Positions 23,001-38,000 of a DNA stretch of 64,000 nt are shown here, piece by piece. The stretch lies in NCBI GenBank assembly GCA_963402885.1, contig OY727094.1:25422501-25486500 (forward strand). Reading direction: 5' to 3'. How positions within the stretch are numbered: the stretch's first letter is position 1; every line of letters begins with the position of its first letter. This DNA is from Antedon bifida. Taxonomy: Eukaryota > Echinodermata > Crinoidea > Comatulida > Antedonidae. The notes below the pieces were generated by a model. That model did not search any database. It had not been told where the DNA came from and was given only the letters and a program-made list of their open reading frames with translations. Position numbers and translations under genes: made by a program.

Positions 23001-26000
23001 GAAATAAATAGAACTAGAAGGTACTCCGAGAGTACAAACCTCCGCCTACTGTAAAATTCCCCTACGTAAAATTCCCCCCGAAAAATGTTTTTTTTTACAT
23101 TTTTTTTTTAGTTCTAAGTGTAAATAGGCTAACTGCACACTACAAAGTAGTGGATGAGAGTTTGGTGTAATGGTTATGTATCCAGCCTCTCACAGTTGAG
23201 ATCCCTGGTTCAAGCCCCGCTGAGGTTTTTTTTTTTATTATAATTTTTTTATTTTTATTTTTTTTTGTGGACCTTGATCTTTAACCCTGACCCTTCAAAA
23301 TGTAACCACAATTATATGATGAGTCATTGATCATTGTGGCTAAGTTTGGTGAGAATTGGATAAAAACTGTGGTCTCTAGGCAGTAAAATAGTTTTTTGTT
23401 AGTTGTGACCTTGACCTATGACCCTTTCCCCTCAAATTCGAACTCGTCCGAGCTTTTGGGGCATAGATCATTGTGGCCAAATTTGGTGAATATCGGATAA
23501 AAGCTGTGGCCTCCAGGCTGTTCACAGACAGACAGACACACACACACAAACATACAGAGGTGAAATTATAACCTCCTTGGTGGAGGTAATTATTCTTACG
23601 AGAAACCCGGCATCGCAATAATCACTTATTGTTGCCCTTTAGAATAATTGTATTACAATCATTTTTTATTTTGGTTTATTCATTTTTAGCTGCCAAAGAA
23701 TATTTCATTATAAATAATTATCATTGTTGTTTATTAATTTTTCTGTTTTTTGTTTGTTTTGTTTTTATATAAACTAGCCACTTCCCGCTCCTCTCTGTAA
23801 TTATACAACAATCATAGTCTTTTTGTACTTACTCGTCGCTCCACATACTACGCTAGCATCCTCATGATGACCACAATTGTGCCTTCTAAGTCCACTGTTT
23901 CTACACGCTCCAATATTCTGCTCACTTGCAGTGCATGCAACATCATCAAGTAAAATTGGTCCAGACCCTTGGCCAAAGTGAGCCCTTTGTGGAGCTGATG
24001 TGGCTGCTGGCAGCTCTAATTGTCGACATACTACTTGGGCGTCGTTCAGGTCCCAACTATCATCGCATACTGTGCCCCAGTTGCCTCCAAGTAATACTTC
24101 AACACGTCCTTCACTACTGCTGAAACCACCAACAAGCCTAACTTGGAGACCTGTTTGTGATTATATAAGTTTACATTTTGTAATGTTTTACATTAACGAG
24201 AGAAGACAGACATATCATACAAGACAATACACTATTAAGCCAGGACAGACTCAACTTAAGCAGTTTCGGTTTAGACAGATATATTTACGCCAAAACGTCC
24301 CACTTTTACTATCCTGTATGGTGATTCAGTTTTAATAAATAATGTACCCCTGTACATGCTGAAATTGTGATGGCGGTTTCAGAGACCACATAAAGAATGA
24401 AAACTGGACAAAGTAAAGATCTCTTCTCATCTCATCTAAATATATTCTTACATGCTACTAGTAATAAAATGAGTGATCAAAATTAAAATAGAAAACATGA
24501 GATGAATGAACATGAATGAAAAAGACCAGAAAAATAATGGGAAAGTTGAATGTATTCTCACTCGTTTTGTGGTCCGAAAATAATTTAGGCTATACCTACT
24601 TAGGCCTATTTGTCAAAAATCCTAATAATTTAAATTTTGCCGTTTAATGATATCACAGGATCCAAGAACCATTAATAATTATCCAAATATATTTATAATG
24701 CTTATAATTTCAGATATATTTTTAGATATATATTTTTTTATATATCGGAAGCCTTAGGAAAACTAAGCTTTTTGATGTTCCCTTTTGGTCAAGTTTATTT
24801 GATATTGGCGTCCTTTATTTAGTTTTATTTGAATGTTGTTTTTATATTCAACTGCCTATACATTTTTAAATATACGCATAGGCCTATATATTTTCTTATA
24901 AATTTTAACTTTTTTTTATTGTAAAATGTTGCGGTTTCAGCCTTCTGGCTATTTGTGCCATTGTTCGTCTTTTTGGACAATAAATATATACAGTACCTGA
25001 ATTATTATTATCATTATTATTGTTATAAGTATTATTCTCCAAGAATATTATAGTGTTCATATCATATATAACATTTTTGCGAATTCGTCGATGCGATTTC
25101 ATAGGAGGCTTCTATAGTTTTTAAAATATTTAATATGTGCCCTTTTCCATTTTTAAAGTTTTCCATTAGTCGTCATACTTTCACCTATTTCTCCTAATTG
25201 TTTGTGAATTGCGTGTTTATCGTATTATTAATTTCATTATATAATTGTCATTATTATAATCTTTATTATTAATTTGTTTAAAATTAATCTTAGGAGGCAT
25301 ATTTTACAGGAATAGTCATGTATTCCTACTAATTCAGTAGTAATATATTGTGGATGCGCCAAACTTTAAAACACGCCGGTTGGAAAGCATAGCAATCTCA
25401 ATTTGCATATGTCTAGGTTGTTTATTTCAATTTCAGTTTTTTATTAGGAACCGGCTCTATTTTGTAGTTCCTTGTTTCTATTAATATACTTACTCATGGC
25501 TCCACAGACTACAGAAGCATCCTCGTGATGACCGCAATTGTGTACACGAATGCCTATGTTAGAACAGTGTGCAATATCCTCTTCTGTTCCAGTGCATCTG
25601 ACATCATCATATATAATAGGTCCAGTCCCTTGGCCAAACGATGCGCTTCCAGGAGCCGATGTGGCTCCACCTGGCAAGCCAAGTTGTCGGCATACTACTT
25701 GAGCGTCTTCCAAGGTCCAATAATCATCGCAGATAGTGCCCCATTCGCCGTCCACATTAATCTCTACTCTACCAGCTCCATCGGTACCACCGACAAGTCT
25801 TATTTCACTGTTAGGATGAGGACCTGTAGGATTTTATGATACGTGTTATTAATCTTAAACTAATCCCTCCACGATGACATATACAAACAATATTTTGAAT
25901 CTATTGACAATAAATTATTCGCGATCGTTCCAATATTCCAATCTACGTTTAAAAGCAATGTGTTGTTTTGGTAGTCATTGTAATTTTTTCTCTGTATAAT

Positions 26001-29000
26001 GTTTTTTTTCCTCATGAAAAAAAAAAAATAGGCAGTCAATATAGTAATGGAAATAGGTGAAAATATCTCAGAATTGATTGAGGAATAACGTAATAAATAA
26101 TTTTGAAAATTAATGATAAATTGTTGATATCTGAAAATTGAAATATAAAAATTGATTTTGTTTAAAAAGTGAATTAAAAAAATGAAAAATACATTTCTAG
26201 CCAAAAAATGTGTTTTTCTAAAAAAATTCATGTAGAAATAATTTTTTAATAAAAATTACTTTTATATCAATTATTAATATTAGGAAATATAATAAGCTTT
26301 TAAATGATATGCAACACATTATTATTTAACTTGAACTTATTTTCATTATGATATGGTTTCTCTGAGAGTTGAACCTCCCAAAAATGTACGTTTACAAGAG
26401 ATGCTTTGAGAGGTTTGGATGATTGATAGAAAGCTAACTTTTATAGCGAGCCAATTTTATAATCGATATTTTGCGGCGTTAATAAAATAATAGAGAGAGT
26501 TTCTCGCTTTTATAAACCTTATATTTTATTTATCATTCCTTTTAATGAACATTTAAAAATGTTTACAAATGTGTTGTTTCAGTAAATAGGTTTCTGTATT
26601 TTGGTAGGCAAATTATGGCCTACAAAAAATAAAAACGGACGCCTGTTATCGGATTGCTATTCTCGGAGACCTCACAAGTCTTCCGATATTTATAATCGGA
26701 GTAGTTTTCAATTACGTTGAGTCATTCTCCCGCCTCGCAAAATGTGTAATTTCTCCCGATTGTTTTAAATACTGTATGAAAACAAAATATCTTGTGTATT
26801 TTTTGTGTAAGCTCACGGGCTCTAAAGCCAAAATTCGGGGTTGTTGCCCTGTTTGTATCGGGTGCACCAAGTGCATTATTATTGCGTTAAGTGCCGAATA
26901 GTAGTATAGTGTTTTAAGCTCAAAACATCATCAATTTAGAATTCAAATAAGATCGACTATTGATCGTAAGAAATTATTCGCAACCCGAGGCCAAATTTGG
27001 TTAACATATTCTGTGCATTGAAATAGAGCAACTCTAAAATTAATAATTCATTTAAAACTTTATTAGGAGTTTGAACGCCTAATTAATTAAATTCATTAAT
27101 AAATTTTAACTTCATTGCAGACCTTCGGTGCAGATCCACCCATCCCGTTTTTGAGCAGATAGAAAAAGAGTAATTGAATATGTAAATATACTGTAAACAT
27201 CTTCGTTTTAATATTATTATATAATATTTACCAGTACATATGACACTGGCGTCTTCGGAATGAGCACAGTTGTGAACTCCTATTCCAATATTAGAACAGC
27301 TAATAAGACTGGTTTCTGATCCACTACAACCAACATTATCCAGAAGAATATCAGCTCTTCCTTGTCCAAACCTGGCCTGTTGTGGGGCTTCACGTGCGCT
27401 ACCAAAGCCTAGCTGACGACAAACAACGTTAGCATCATTAGTATCCCAAGCATCGTCGCATACTGTACCCCATCTTCCCTGGGCAAAAATTTCAACACGG
27501 CCTTCATGTTCGTTTGATCCTCCAATGAGTCGAACATTGCCCTCACTTCCTTCATTGCCTGTGAATATTTAATAACATAGTACATTAGTTACAAATGAAA
27601 AATGATTAAATGATGTGTGGGGACGACAACGCTTTCTACAATTACATGCGTCCAAGGAAGAAGGAAATCGCATTGAGCACCAGCCTTTTGTATAGAAATT
27701 TGCGTGTTTACAGCTTTACTTCTCTCTTTACACCATGCCAGATCACGTGGCGTTTAGTAGGCCTATAAGAGCTATCTAAGGCTAAGAGACAACCTCTTAT
27801 TTTGAATTAACGAACGGACAATATGAAATTTACTTCTTTTTTAAACACTAATTTTAGACATTTGATGGGCCACTGGGCTGCTTTAGGCGTTCTATAATTG
27901 GCGGCATAGGAAAAAAAATTTTTTTGTTGTTTCTATGTCGAAATGCAATAGGAATCATAATTAAAGATCCCTCCAATTAAGGACCACTGCACTGCGGTCT
28001 GCGGTTATTTTTTTACCATTAGCTGCTCCATTCAATTAAAGAAGCTTAACATTGTAATTGTACACCTGCAAGAGATCTGAACAAATTAAAACCTTGCAAA
28101 CTGTACGTTCTAGAGTTCGGTTAAAAAGAAAACACTTCACATTGATCAGTGATTCTTCTCACTCAGTCTGTATCTTAAATTCAGCACTTAATTTTACAAT
28201 TTTTAAGCCCTTGCAAATAATTCCCCGCCCAACCCAAACCAAACCCCCTAAATCAAAATTTGGATCCGCCATCCTAATGTTGGGAAGAGTGGGGGAGGGG
28301 GGCACTGTAAATAGAGCCACATTTGTGTGGATTCGTGTTTTGTGTTAAGATATTATTTTACATTGAAAAAAAATGCATTTTTCAAAACAATTGTTTTTTC
28401 CGCAAAATTGGACGCCATATTGGATTCTGGCGTGATGATATCATCGCATCGACTCGATTCATCAACTACTATGAGATGTAGTTATTAAAGTGTTTTGTTT
28501 CTGAGGATGGGGATTATGATTGGATTAGGTTTTCCTTCTGTAGTTGATTTTGCTTATCAATGTCGTCATCATCAGCACCAACATATTTTATACCAAATTC
28601 AACGAGCGTGAATAAACGTGTTAAATGAAAGTATTATATATGTGTTGCATTTAGTACAGTATAATAATTACTTCTTTACATAGATTACATAATCAGCGAC
28701 CTACTTTCGCGACGCTCCACGCGGCTATGGTCAATCTTTAAAATGTGCTATGCGAGTCAATAATGCTGTACGCACAATCTGACGCGAACCTGATCTGGAG
28801 CCAAAGCCGGACCGGAGCAAGTGTGAAAGAAGTACCCTTTAGTCTGAAAGTGGTTACTCACTATAACAGATCACACTAGCATCTTCATGGTGTCCGCAGT
28901 TGTGGCGTGTAATGCTGGTGCAATCAAAGATATTTGATTCGCTTCCAGTACATGCCACATCATCTAGGATAATATCACCACTACCTGCCCCGAACCTAGC

Positions 29001-32000
29001 ACGCATCGGTGCCTCACGTGCCCCTCCTAAAAAGCCTAGTTGATGGCACACAACCTGTCCGTCTTCGAAATCCCAGTAGTCGTCACAAACTGTTCCCCAT
29101 CGTCCTTCAGACCAAACCTCCACACGCCCTTCACTTTCACTTTCACTGCCAACCAGTCGTACAAGAACATCAGGAGCAGGTGCCATCGCTGAAAACAATA
29201 GTTTAATTTTGTATTCAACAGATTAATTAAAATATATGATAGTTTTAGCATACTGTAAATGTTAACAATAATATTACAGTATATCTCTATAACATCTGTT
29301 TTTTTTTTCTTCAGAATTTTAGGTTGAACTCTGTATACTATAAATCAATTTAGATCATGAAAACCACTGCCAATCTTAGTAAATGTATATTTCACACAAC
29401 TTGAGACTTATTATGATTATGATGTCTCTTGTCGGTATGTGTTATTCTGATTGTGACTTAAAAGCAACACTGACTATGTTTCTGGATTTTACAATAGTTA
29501 TTCGGGCATTGCGTTAACATAAAGTAAATCTGCAATCTTCTAATAGGCCCTAGATATTTTTTTAGAAATAGTTTTTGAACATAATGTTTATTGTATCGTT
29601 GGGAGTAACTTTCTTTCATTATTTTCTTTTCTAATCAAAATTGTATGGGTTATATTTTATAAAGTATACATTTGTCGTCCAAAGGAATTTAACTTACTGT
29701 TGCAAATAACGCTTGCGTCTTCAGAGTGAGCACAGTTGTGTCTACCGATTCCAGCATTTCCACAAGCCAAAAAGGCAGTTTCTGCTCCGGAGCACACAAT
29801 GTCATCAAGAACTATAGGCAATTCACCTTGGCCGAAGTGTGCCCGCATTGGGGCATCCTGTGCACCGTGTTCAAATCCCACCTGTCTGCAGACGACATTC
29901 GCGTCATTAATGTCCCAAGAGTCATCACAAACCGTTCCCCAAAAACCATTGACGTAAACCTCGACTCTACCTTCGCTATCTCCATCTCCACCCACAAGTC
30001 TGATTGGTACGCTGGGTGCGGATTCGGGTTCCCCAGCTAGGAGGAAACAAAGTTGCTATTAGAATATTAAAACATTTGTACGGTATTTGCGACGATCGAT
30101 TTTGTGTATCCCAATGACCATGATTTGTGTTTAAAATGTCTCAAGCAATATGGAGATCTATTACTCGTATCTGAAGGAGGAGTCTGAGACGCACTAGGCA
30201 TGTGAGTGATGACCAGTGTGAGATATTGATTGCAACATCTCGAAAATCTATGAAACACGCCCAACCATGTGTTTCTTCATCAGCTTAACTAGACATATTT
30301 TGGTATTGTTTGTTATTTTTATATAAATCAAAAATTCAACTTACTATTACATACCACCCCAGCATCCTCACTATGAGCACAGTTATGTGTACCGACTCCA
30401 GAATTGGAGCAACCTACTAAAGCTGTCTCTGAGGGTGCATTGGTACAAGCAACGTCGTCTAGAAAGATTTCTACCTCTCCTTGTCCGAATCTGGCTTGCA
30501 TTGGTGCTTCCAGTGCTCCTGCCGTGAACCCCATTTGTCTGCAAGCAACAGATGCATCAAACAGGTCCCAGTAATCATCACATACGGTACCCCATGCATT
30601 GTTAATGAATATTTCGACTCTTCCTTCACTTTCGGAAGAACCTCCTACAAGTCTTATCCCTCTGGTCTCTTCTATAACACGCTGTGCCTCTGCCAGCGCC
30701 TCGGCCTCTGCTCTCTGCCGTGCTTCTTCTGCTGCTCGTTCTGCTTCTGCCAACAAACGGGCGGCTTCAGCGGCAGCTAAAATAGTAGCATTATGAAAAA
30801 ATATGTATGTTTCTATTTTTTGGGGTTTGTTTTTAAGAGGAGTCAATTATTATTATTTATAAAAAGTAATTGTTTTTTACCTGCTTCTCGTGCAGCTATG
30901 GTGTCAGCATCAGCTAAAGAAATAAATAATATAATTATTAACAGAGAAAGGATGATTGTTTTCTACTCGCACGAATGATGAGTGCCTGGTTATGAATTGT
31001 CTGGCTTTATTTTAGGACGGGGTATTGAGCCGTGAAATGTGCAAAAAATCACATTTGTGCAAACAACCACATTTGTGCAAACATGGCACCCTCAAATGTG
31101 CAATTCTGTAAACATGTATAATCCACTAATGTGCACATCACGCCATTAAATGTAAAAACGATCAGTTTTGACGTTAAATGTGCAAATGAAATTCTACAAA
31201 TATGCAAATAATTTTTTTTTTCAACCAAAATCGTTAAAAATGATAACCTAATTCTAGACAGTCACGGGTTTTTCTAACAATGATTTCAAGATATAGCCAC
31301 TTTATATCATAAAATTGCAATTCAAGGTAAATTCAAGGACTAGGACGCTGCTTGCTGGAGAAGGTAACTTCCATACCGTCGAAATTCCCTTATAGTTGTC
31401 CTCTTATTTTAAAGAAATTCACAAAACATTATTTATTGTATTTACTGTATTTCTGTTATGCGCGATTTGAACAATTTATGCAATTTGAATTTGTGAGGAT
31501 TTTCTTGCACAAATTGAATCAATATTCAAATTGCATGCTATTTTCAGTATTACCAAAGCTCATATAAATCCGTATGCAAACAATATATAAAAATGCAGGT
31601 CTGCACATTTGTAGAATTTCATTTGCACATTTAACGGCGTGATATGCATATTAGTGGATTATACATTTTACAGATTTGCATGTACATTTGAGGGTGCCAT
31701 GTTTGCACAAATGTGGTTGTTTGTTTGTTTTCACGGCTCAACACAGGGCACTTGTTTCTAAGGTCGGATGGCTTTATACAAACAGTTGCTTTGTTTGTGT
31801 CTAGACATACGTTATTTGAGAAAAGGAAACGAAAAGCTAGATTAGAATTTAATTATATGTGATATTCGTACCCATGGCTATCGTCTATAATCTCAGACAC
31901 CTCACAATCAAACAACACACAACACAAACCTTACCCACTATCCAATAATACAAGAGCACTACAGCACAACATGCTTACAACGAGTCATTTTATAAACTCA

Positions 32001-35000
32001 TTTATAGCATAACTTCCAACATGCCCATACATTAGTCAAACATTTGAATAATTCAGTCATGGTGTACCACAACTACCAACAAAAATTGGTTTAATAAACG
32101 AATTAAATTTAGTGTTTATATGACTTTTATTGCTGCGCTTGTGTCGCTTAAAACGATATCTAGTAGCATGACGTTAGTTTTATTGGCATCCTCCAATATG
32201 CTGCCAATAAAACTAACGTCATTATTACCCGTGCATCATTATCTTACCGGGATTTGGATTTGTTTGCGGCAGAATGATACGTGATGTTGAATTTTAGGAT
32301 TTATAATTAAACACATGAAAGTTTATTTCTCACTTACGTGTTCCAAAAACTTCCACTTCACAGAGGGTGAGGTAGTTACTGACGGTAACCGAAACATATT
32401 GGCCATTAAGTGTGCACTTTCGGACGATTCTGGGTGAGCGTGAAACATCAATGCTACTAACTGGTTCGCCACATTGTTCACCAGATTGGCTATCTTCTTC
32501 GCGGCTCACCCGAACCATAGCACCGACTATCCGATCTGTACAACAATCTGGTATTTAGAAGAAAATGAATTATCATCTAGCATCTGTTTCTCTTGTTGCA
32601 TGTAATGACAAAAGACTAAGTTTTCGGCTTTGTGTATGAATAAACTTAGGGTGTACGCACTTCCGGAGTGAAAGCATTGTAAGTTTTACGTACCTGCCCT
32701 GTTGAAAATAGTTACGGAAGTAATGTCAAAAGTTTCCAGAAGATCGACTTTCCACCATGCGTTAGGTTCATGCTCTAAAACGAAGACAAAATATAAAATA
32801 ATATAAAGAAAATGTATAATGATAAAAAGCATTCATCAGATGCATCCAAGAGGAAATATATATTTTCAGCCTAAAATGGAAAATAAACTAGAGATAATTA
32901 TATAGAACATAAACCCAGTTATATGAATGTTCTCCGCAGGGGTCTGATTTAACATTGGAAATTATTAAAATGGTATTATATCATTATGTCAATTATTTAT
33001 AACTATAATTGTACTCTTTTGAGCAACATCATTAGGAAAAAAATGGTTTTCGTTTGCCAATGTAACGATTTTAAATGTTGTTAAAAAGAAAGAAAAATGA
33101 AAAGTAAACTAATGGGTCATCCTTGTTTCTTTAAAAAAAAATCCTTTTTTAACTTTGTTCACACCCAATATGCTATTCATCTTTTCAGGAATGTGCCTTC
33201 ATTTTATTTCTTTTCAATCATATTTTCATTGTTTTGTTTTTTTACGTATAGTAAGTGATTGACTAAGACAGCAGAACCGTAATCCATGCATAGCCACAAT
33301 ATTGACAAGTGTTTGAGGATCACTCGCTGGTGGTAGAAGTCTCAGCTCAGATCGGATAAAAACTGTCAATTTTATTCATAAAAGGGCGCTATAAAAATGT
33401 TATTATGCAAAATTCCAGTACACTCTTCACAAACATGTTTAGATTCTCTCTTTATTTTGTATTATTTTACCTTCAAATCAAAATCTAATCAAGAACGCGT
33501 GTGATTGTGTATACTTACGGGTGTGTGTGCATGAGCGGCCCCCGTAAAGATGATTTCGGTTTCCATCAATTGCTCTTGCAGGTTCTCCACCCCATCCATC
33601 CGAGCTCTGAGTAGCAGTACCTCCAGTAAGCAACACTGTTATATTAAGAGAATTATACATTTATTTATATATATTTAAATTATACCGAATGTTTGATGGC
33701 TAATTTTGTTTTGTAGATGCCGTGTCTAGTGGCTAGACTACTAATGTTCAACGTCACAAAAACATCAAATAGGAACCCTTAATGCAAATTGTACGGGAAT
33801 AAAACTCACCTCCGTCATAAACCTCAACCTCACAGAGAGTTAGATAGTTGTTTACGTTGACGCTAACGTACCGTCCTTGAAGGCCTTCATCGCCATTGCA
33901 GATTCTGTCTGGGGAAGGTACATTGGTGATGTCTTCCATAGTGAATGCTTCTCCACATTCAGCGTTTGACATCACATCTTCGTTGTCACCAACACGAACT
34001 TGTGCGGTATTTAATCGATTACTGCAGCAATCTAAAACACATTATGGAATAATTTTCACGAGATAGTAAATAATAATAATAAAAAGGTCCAATAATGTTA
34101 CTGCTTAGTTACTGAGAATTTAAACGATGAAAATATCGTAAAAAGTAATTATAAGGTAAAAATAATGATGGTATGAAATTCAAGACCTGCTCGATTCCTT
34201 ATCCTCACATATCGTACAGTTAGTGATTGTCCAAGATCAACTCTCCACCAACTTGGGTTGTCGTTTTCTAAACGTGGAAAACAAAACACACTTAATTTTA
34301 TACGTGTAAATGTTATGCCTACAATTGAGAAATTAAAGGTACTTATTATTTGTAATAATAGAAATAGAAAAATAACCACATATGTATTCATTCACATTCA
34401 TGAAAAAACTCACGAGTATGAGTACAAGTTCTCTGGTTGTATCTTGCGCCGTAATCGCCATCAACGGCTCTCATCGATAAACCTTGCCATCCTAATGAAC
34501 TCTGAGCAGTTGGTTTTCCAGCCGACAACAACCCTTAATCCAAAAAAAATTTACTTTTTAACATTAAGTCAGTTCTTCAAAAAACCATACACCGAAAGCT
34601 ATATAAAAATAATATGTTGCAATAGGAAAAAATTGAAGATTAATTTCATTTTCTTATCAAATGCTCATTTTATTCTAATTTACGTTATGATTTGTAGAGA
34701 GGGAGCAATATTCTGACTACTTGTTGACAATGACAAATGTATTTGTCTTATGGGCGCTCAGGATTTTGATACTGTATTATTTTGCCTGTTATCAATTATG
34801 TTAAGAATTGAACATTATAATAATTATGAAAATATTCTGATCAAAACCACAACACATTTTAATATAATTATTATTGTTAATATTATTATGGGTTTTTTTT
34901 CCAAAAATAATTGTTAATGCATGACCTATGCAAACATTCAAGATAATCATTTGTTTGATTTGTATGACCATCGGCGTGTCTTACCAGATGGAGATTCGGT

Positions 35001-38000
35001 AACCACAGGTCTTGACATATCTCCTGAAAATGATCAAAAAGGTTTTTTATTTTTAATTGGAATTAAAATGTACAATGGAGACTAATAATGGAAGTTATTA
35101 CAGATGGCAAAGCCTACCCATGATAATTATTTTCGATCTTCAGCTGACTGAGTTCTGTTTGCTTAATGTTCTTTTTTTCTGGCAACATTTTGCAACACAA
35201 CTGCTACTGGTTGCAGGACAAAATCTGTTTCCTCTAAACTCGGGAAGTACCTCTCATTTATATGGTGTTCATAATTTGAGGTCAAATGAATAACTGACTA
35301 CACCCAAAAAGTAGCATAGTACAGTTTCTTCCTTCGCACAGAAGGAAAAAAACTGTACTACAGTATGCTAGACTATTTGATATACAGGATCTACAAGGTG
35401 ATTATTGATTTATGATCAAAGGTCAGGTCAAGTACAGTTTTTTCCATTCGCACCTTATGTATTTCTTTTTCTAACCTATTATAAATATTATTCATTATAA
35501 TATTTTATTCAGCAGACCTGTTTCAGGCATTAGGCCTACATTACTGTTCGTGAATTCGTTAAGGTAATAAATTAGTTCATACCGTCTCCCCATACTTCGA
35601 CTTCACAAAGAGTTAGGTAGTTGTTTTCTAGGGATATACTGACGTATTGACCATCAAGTGCAGGATCGCACTGTCGGTCAACGATGGATGATGCAGTAGT
35701 TTCCTCAGGTGTTACTGGATCTCCGCATTGAGGGTTTGACGTCATGCCTTCGTCATCGCCAACACGGACGATGGCTCCAGCTAATCGCTCTCTACAGCAA
35801 TCTTAAATTTAAAAAAAAAATAGGTACTGTATATTGATTAAAATCTATTATTATTCATAAATTTCGACACCGCTTTTGTTCTTCCATTTCATTCTTGTAC
35901 ATTCATGTAATCAAGTGTTCTAATATAGTGTTCAGTATGTATAAGGTAAGTGTTCTAACATAGTGTTCAATATGTATAAGGTAATTTCTATAGTTTCTCA
36001 ATATGTATAAGGTAAGTGTTATAACATAATGTTCAATATGTATAAGTTAAGTGTTCTAACATAATGTTCAATATGTATAAGTTAAGTGTTCTAACATAGT
36101 GTTCAAATTGTATAAGGTAAGTTTTATAGTGTTCTTAATAATAGTATAAGGTAAGTGTTATAACATAGTGTTCTCAATGTGTATAAGGTAAGTTTTCTAA
36201 AATCAATATGTTTAAGGTAAGTGTTCTAACATAGTGTTCAGTATGTATAAGGTAAGTGTTATAACCTAGTGTTCTCAATATGTATAAGGTAAGTGTTCTA
36301 ACATAGTGTTCAGTATGTATAAGGAAATGTTCTAACATAGTGTTCAATATGTATAAGGAAGTGTTATAACATAGTGTTCAGTATGCTTGATCCTTGATCT
36401 CATAAATAATGTAACAAACTCCTTTGAAAAAAGACAATTTTTTGTTATCTGTCTTTGTCGACTTATCCAAGGCCTTCGATATTATAGATCACCATATACT
36501 TATTAATAAACTTAACAATTATGGAATCAGGGGTATTACCTTAAACTGGTTTCGTAGTTACTTAAGTATGAGGAAGCAATATGTCTCGTTTGGTAATTGT
36601 ATATCACCAGAGGAGGAGATGACATGTGGGGTGCCACAAGGATCGGTTCTTGGCCCTCTCCTTTTTTTAATTTACGTAAATGACTTATCCAGAGTCAGTG
36701 ACACCCTCCATGTCATCTCCTTTGCTGATGACACTACACTATTTTTTTCTCATTCTGATTTAAAAGTTTTATTTTCTATAGTTAATAATGAATTGTCAAA
36801 ATATAATGACTGGTTCATCTCAAATAAACTCCTTATAAACTCCATGAAAACCAATTACATTCTTTTTCATACACAACGTCAATCGTTAGACCTTACTGAT
36901 TACAATATATTTATTAATGGAGATAACATTAAACAAACGTCAGAGACTATGTTCCTTGGTGTTTTAATCCAGGAAAACTTGAGATGGACCAGTCATCAGA
37001 ATCATATTGCAAATAAAATTTCTAAAACAATTGGGATTATAAATAATCTTAAGCACACTTTTCCCCGGCGTATCCTTCTTTCATTATATAATTCTTTAAT
37101 TTTACCTCATCTTTATTATTGTAACATTATTTGGGCTGCTGACTATCCATCACATCTCGATAAACTTAATAAGCTGATTAAGCGTGCTATTAGAAATATT
37201 ACTTTTACGTCTCGCATTACTCCATCTGAACCTTTATTTTATGAACTTAAGTTACTGAAGTTAGGTGATATACATAAATTGCAAAGTGCCTCTTTTGTCT
37301 TTCAATATTTTTCTAACAATCTTCCTTCTCCCATGATGAATTTATTTAACACTGCTGATTTCAACCATGGTCATAATTTAAGAAGTACTGTTCATAAGTT
37401 TCAGTTAACTATTCCTTTTGTAAGATTAACTAGTTCTTCCCACTTTATTTATGTTTCTGGCCCTTTAATTTGGAATCAATTAGATACTAGTATTGTTAAC
37501 TCTTCCTCTCTCCCAACTTTTCGTAAAAAACTTAAAAGTAATTTGTTATCATTGTACTCAAACTAGAGCTTCAAACTGTTTTTGTCATGACTTTTTTATT
37601 TTATTTAATAATTATATACAAATGTATTTTTTTCTTTTGTTTATGGGTCTTGCGTGACAAGTATTCTCTTCTTGCAAGATCCTCTATTAATGGTATTTTT
37701 TGTATTTTCTCATTATAAATTATCATTCTTTTTTATTGTATTGTTATACCATTGATAGAAACTAATAAATGTTGAATTATTAGTATGTATAAGGAAGTGT
37801 TCTAACATAGTGTTCAATATATATAAGGTAAGTGTTCTAACATAGTGTTCAGTATGTATAAGTTAAGTGTTCTAACATGGTGTTCAGTATGTATAAGGAA
37901 GTGTTCTAACATAGTGTTCAATATATATATAAGGTAAGTGTTCTAACATAGTGTTCAGTATGTATAAGGAAGTGTTCTAACATAGTGTTCAATATATATA

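Noticed and set aside
23376..23618. 80-codon minus-strand frame
   Set aside because: Lies in a dispersed repeat with a CA microsatellite and has no coding character.
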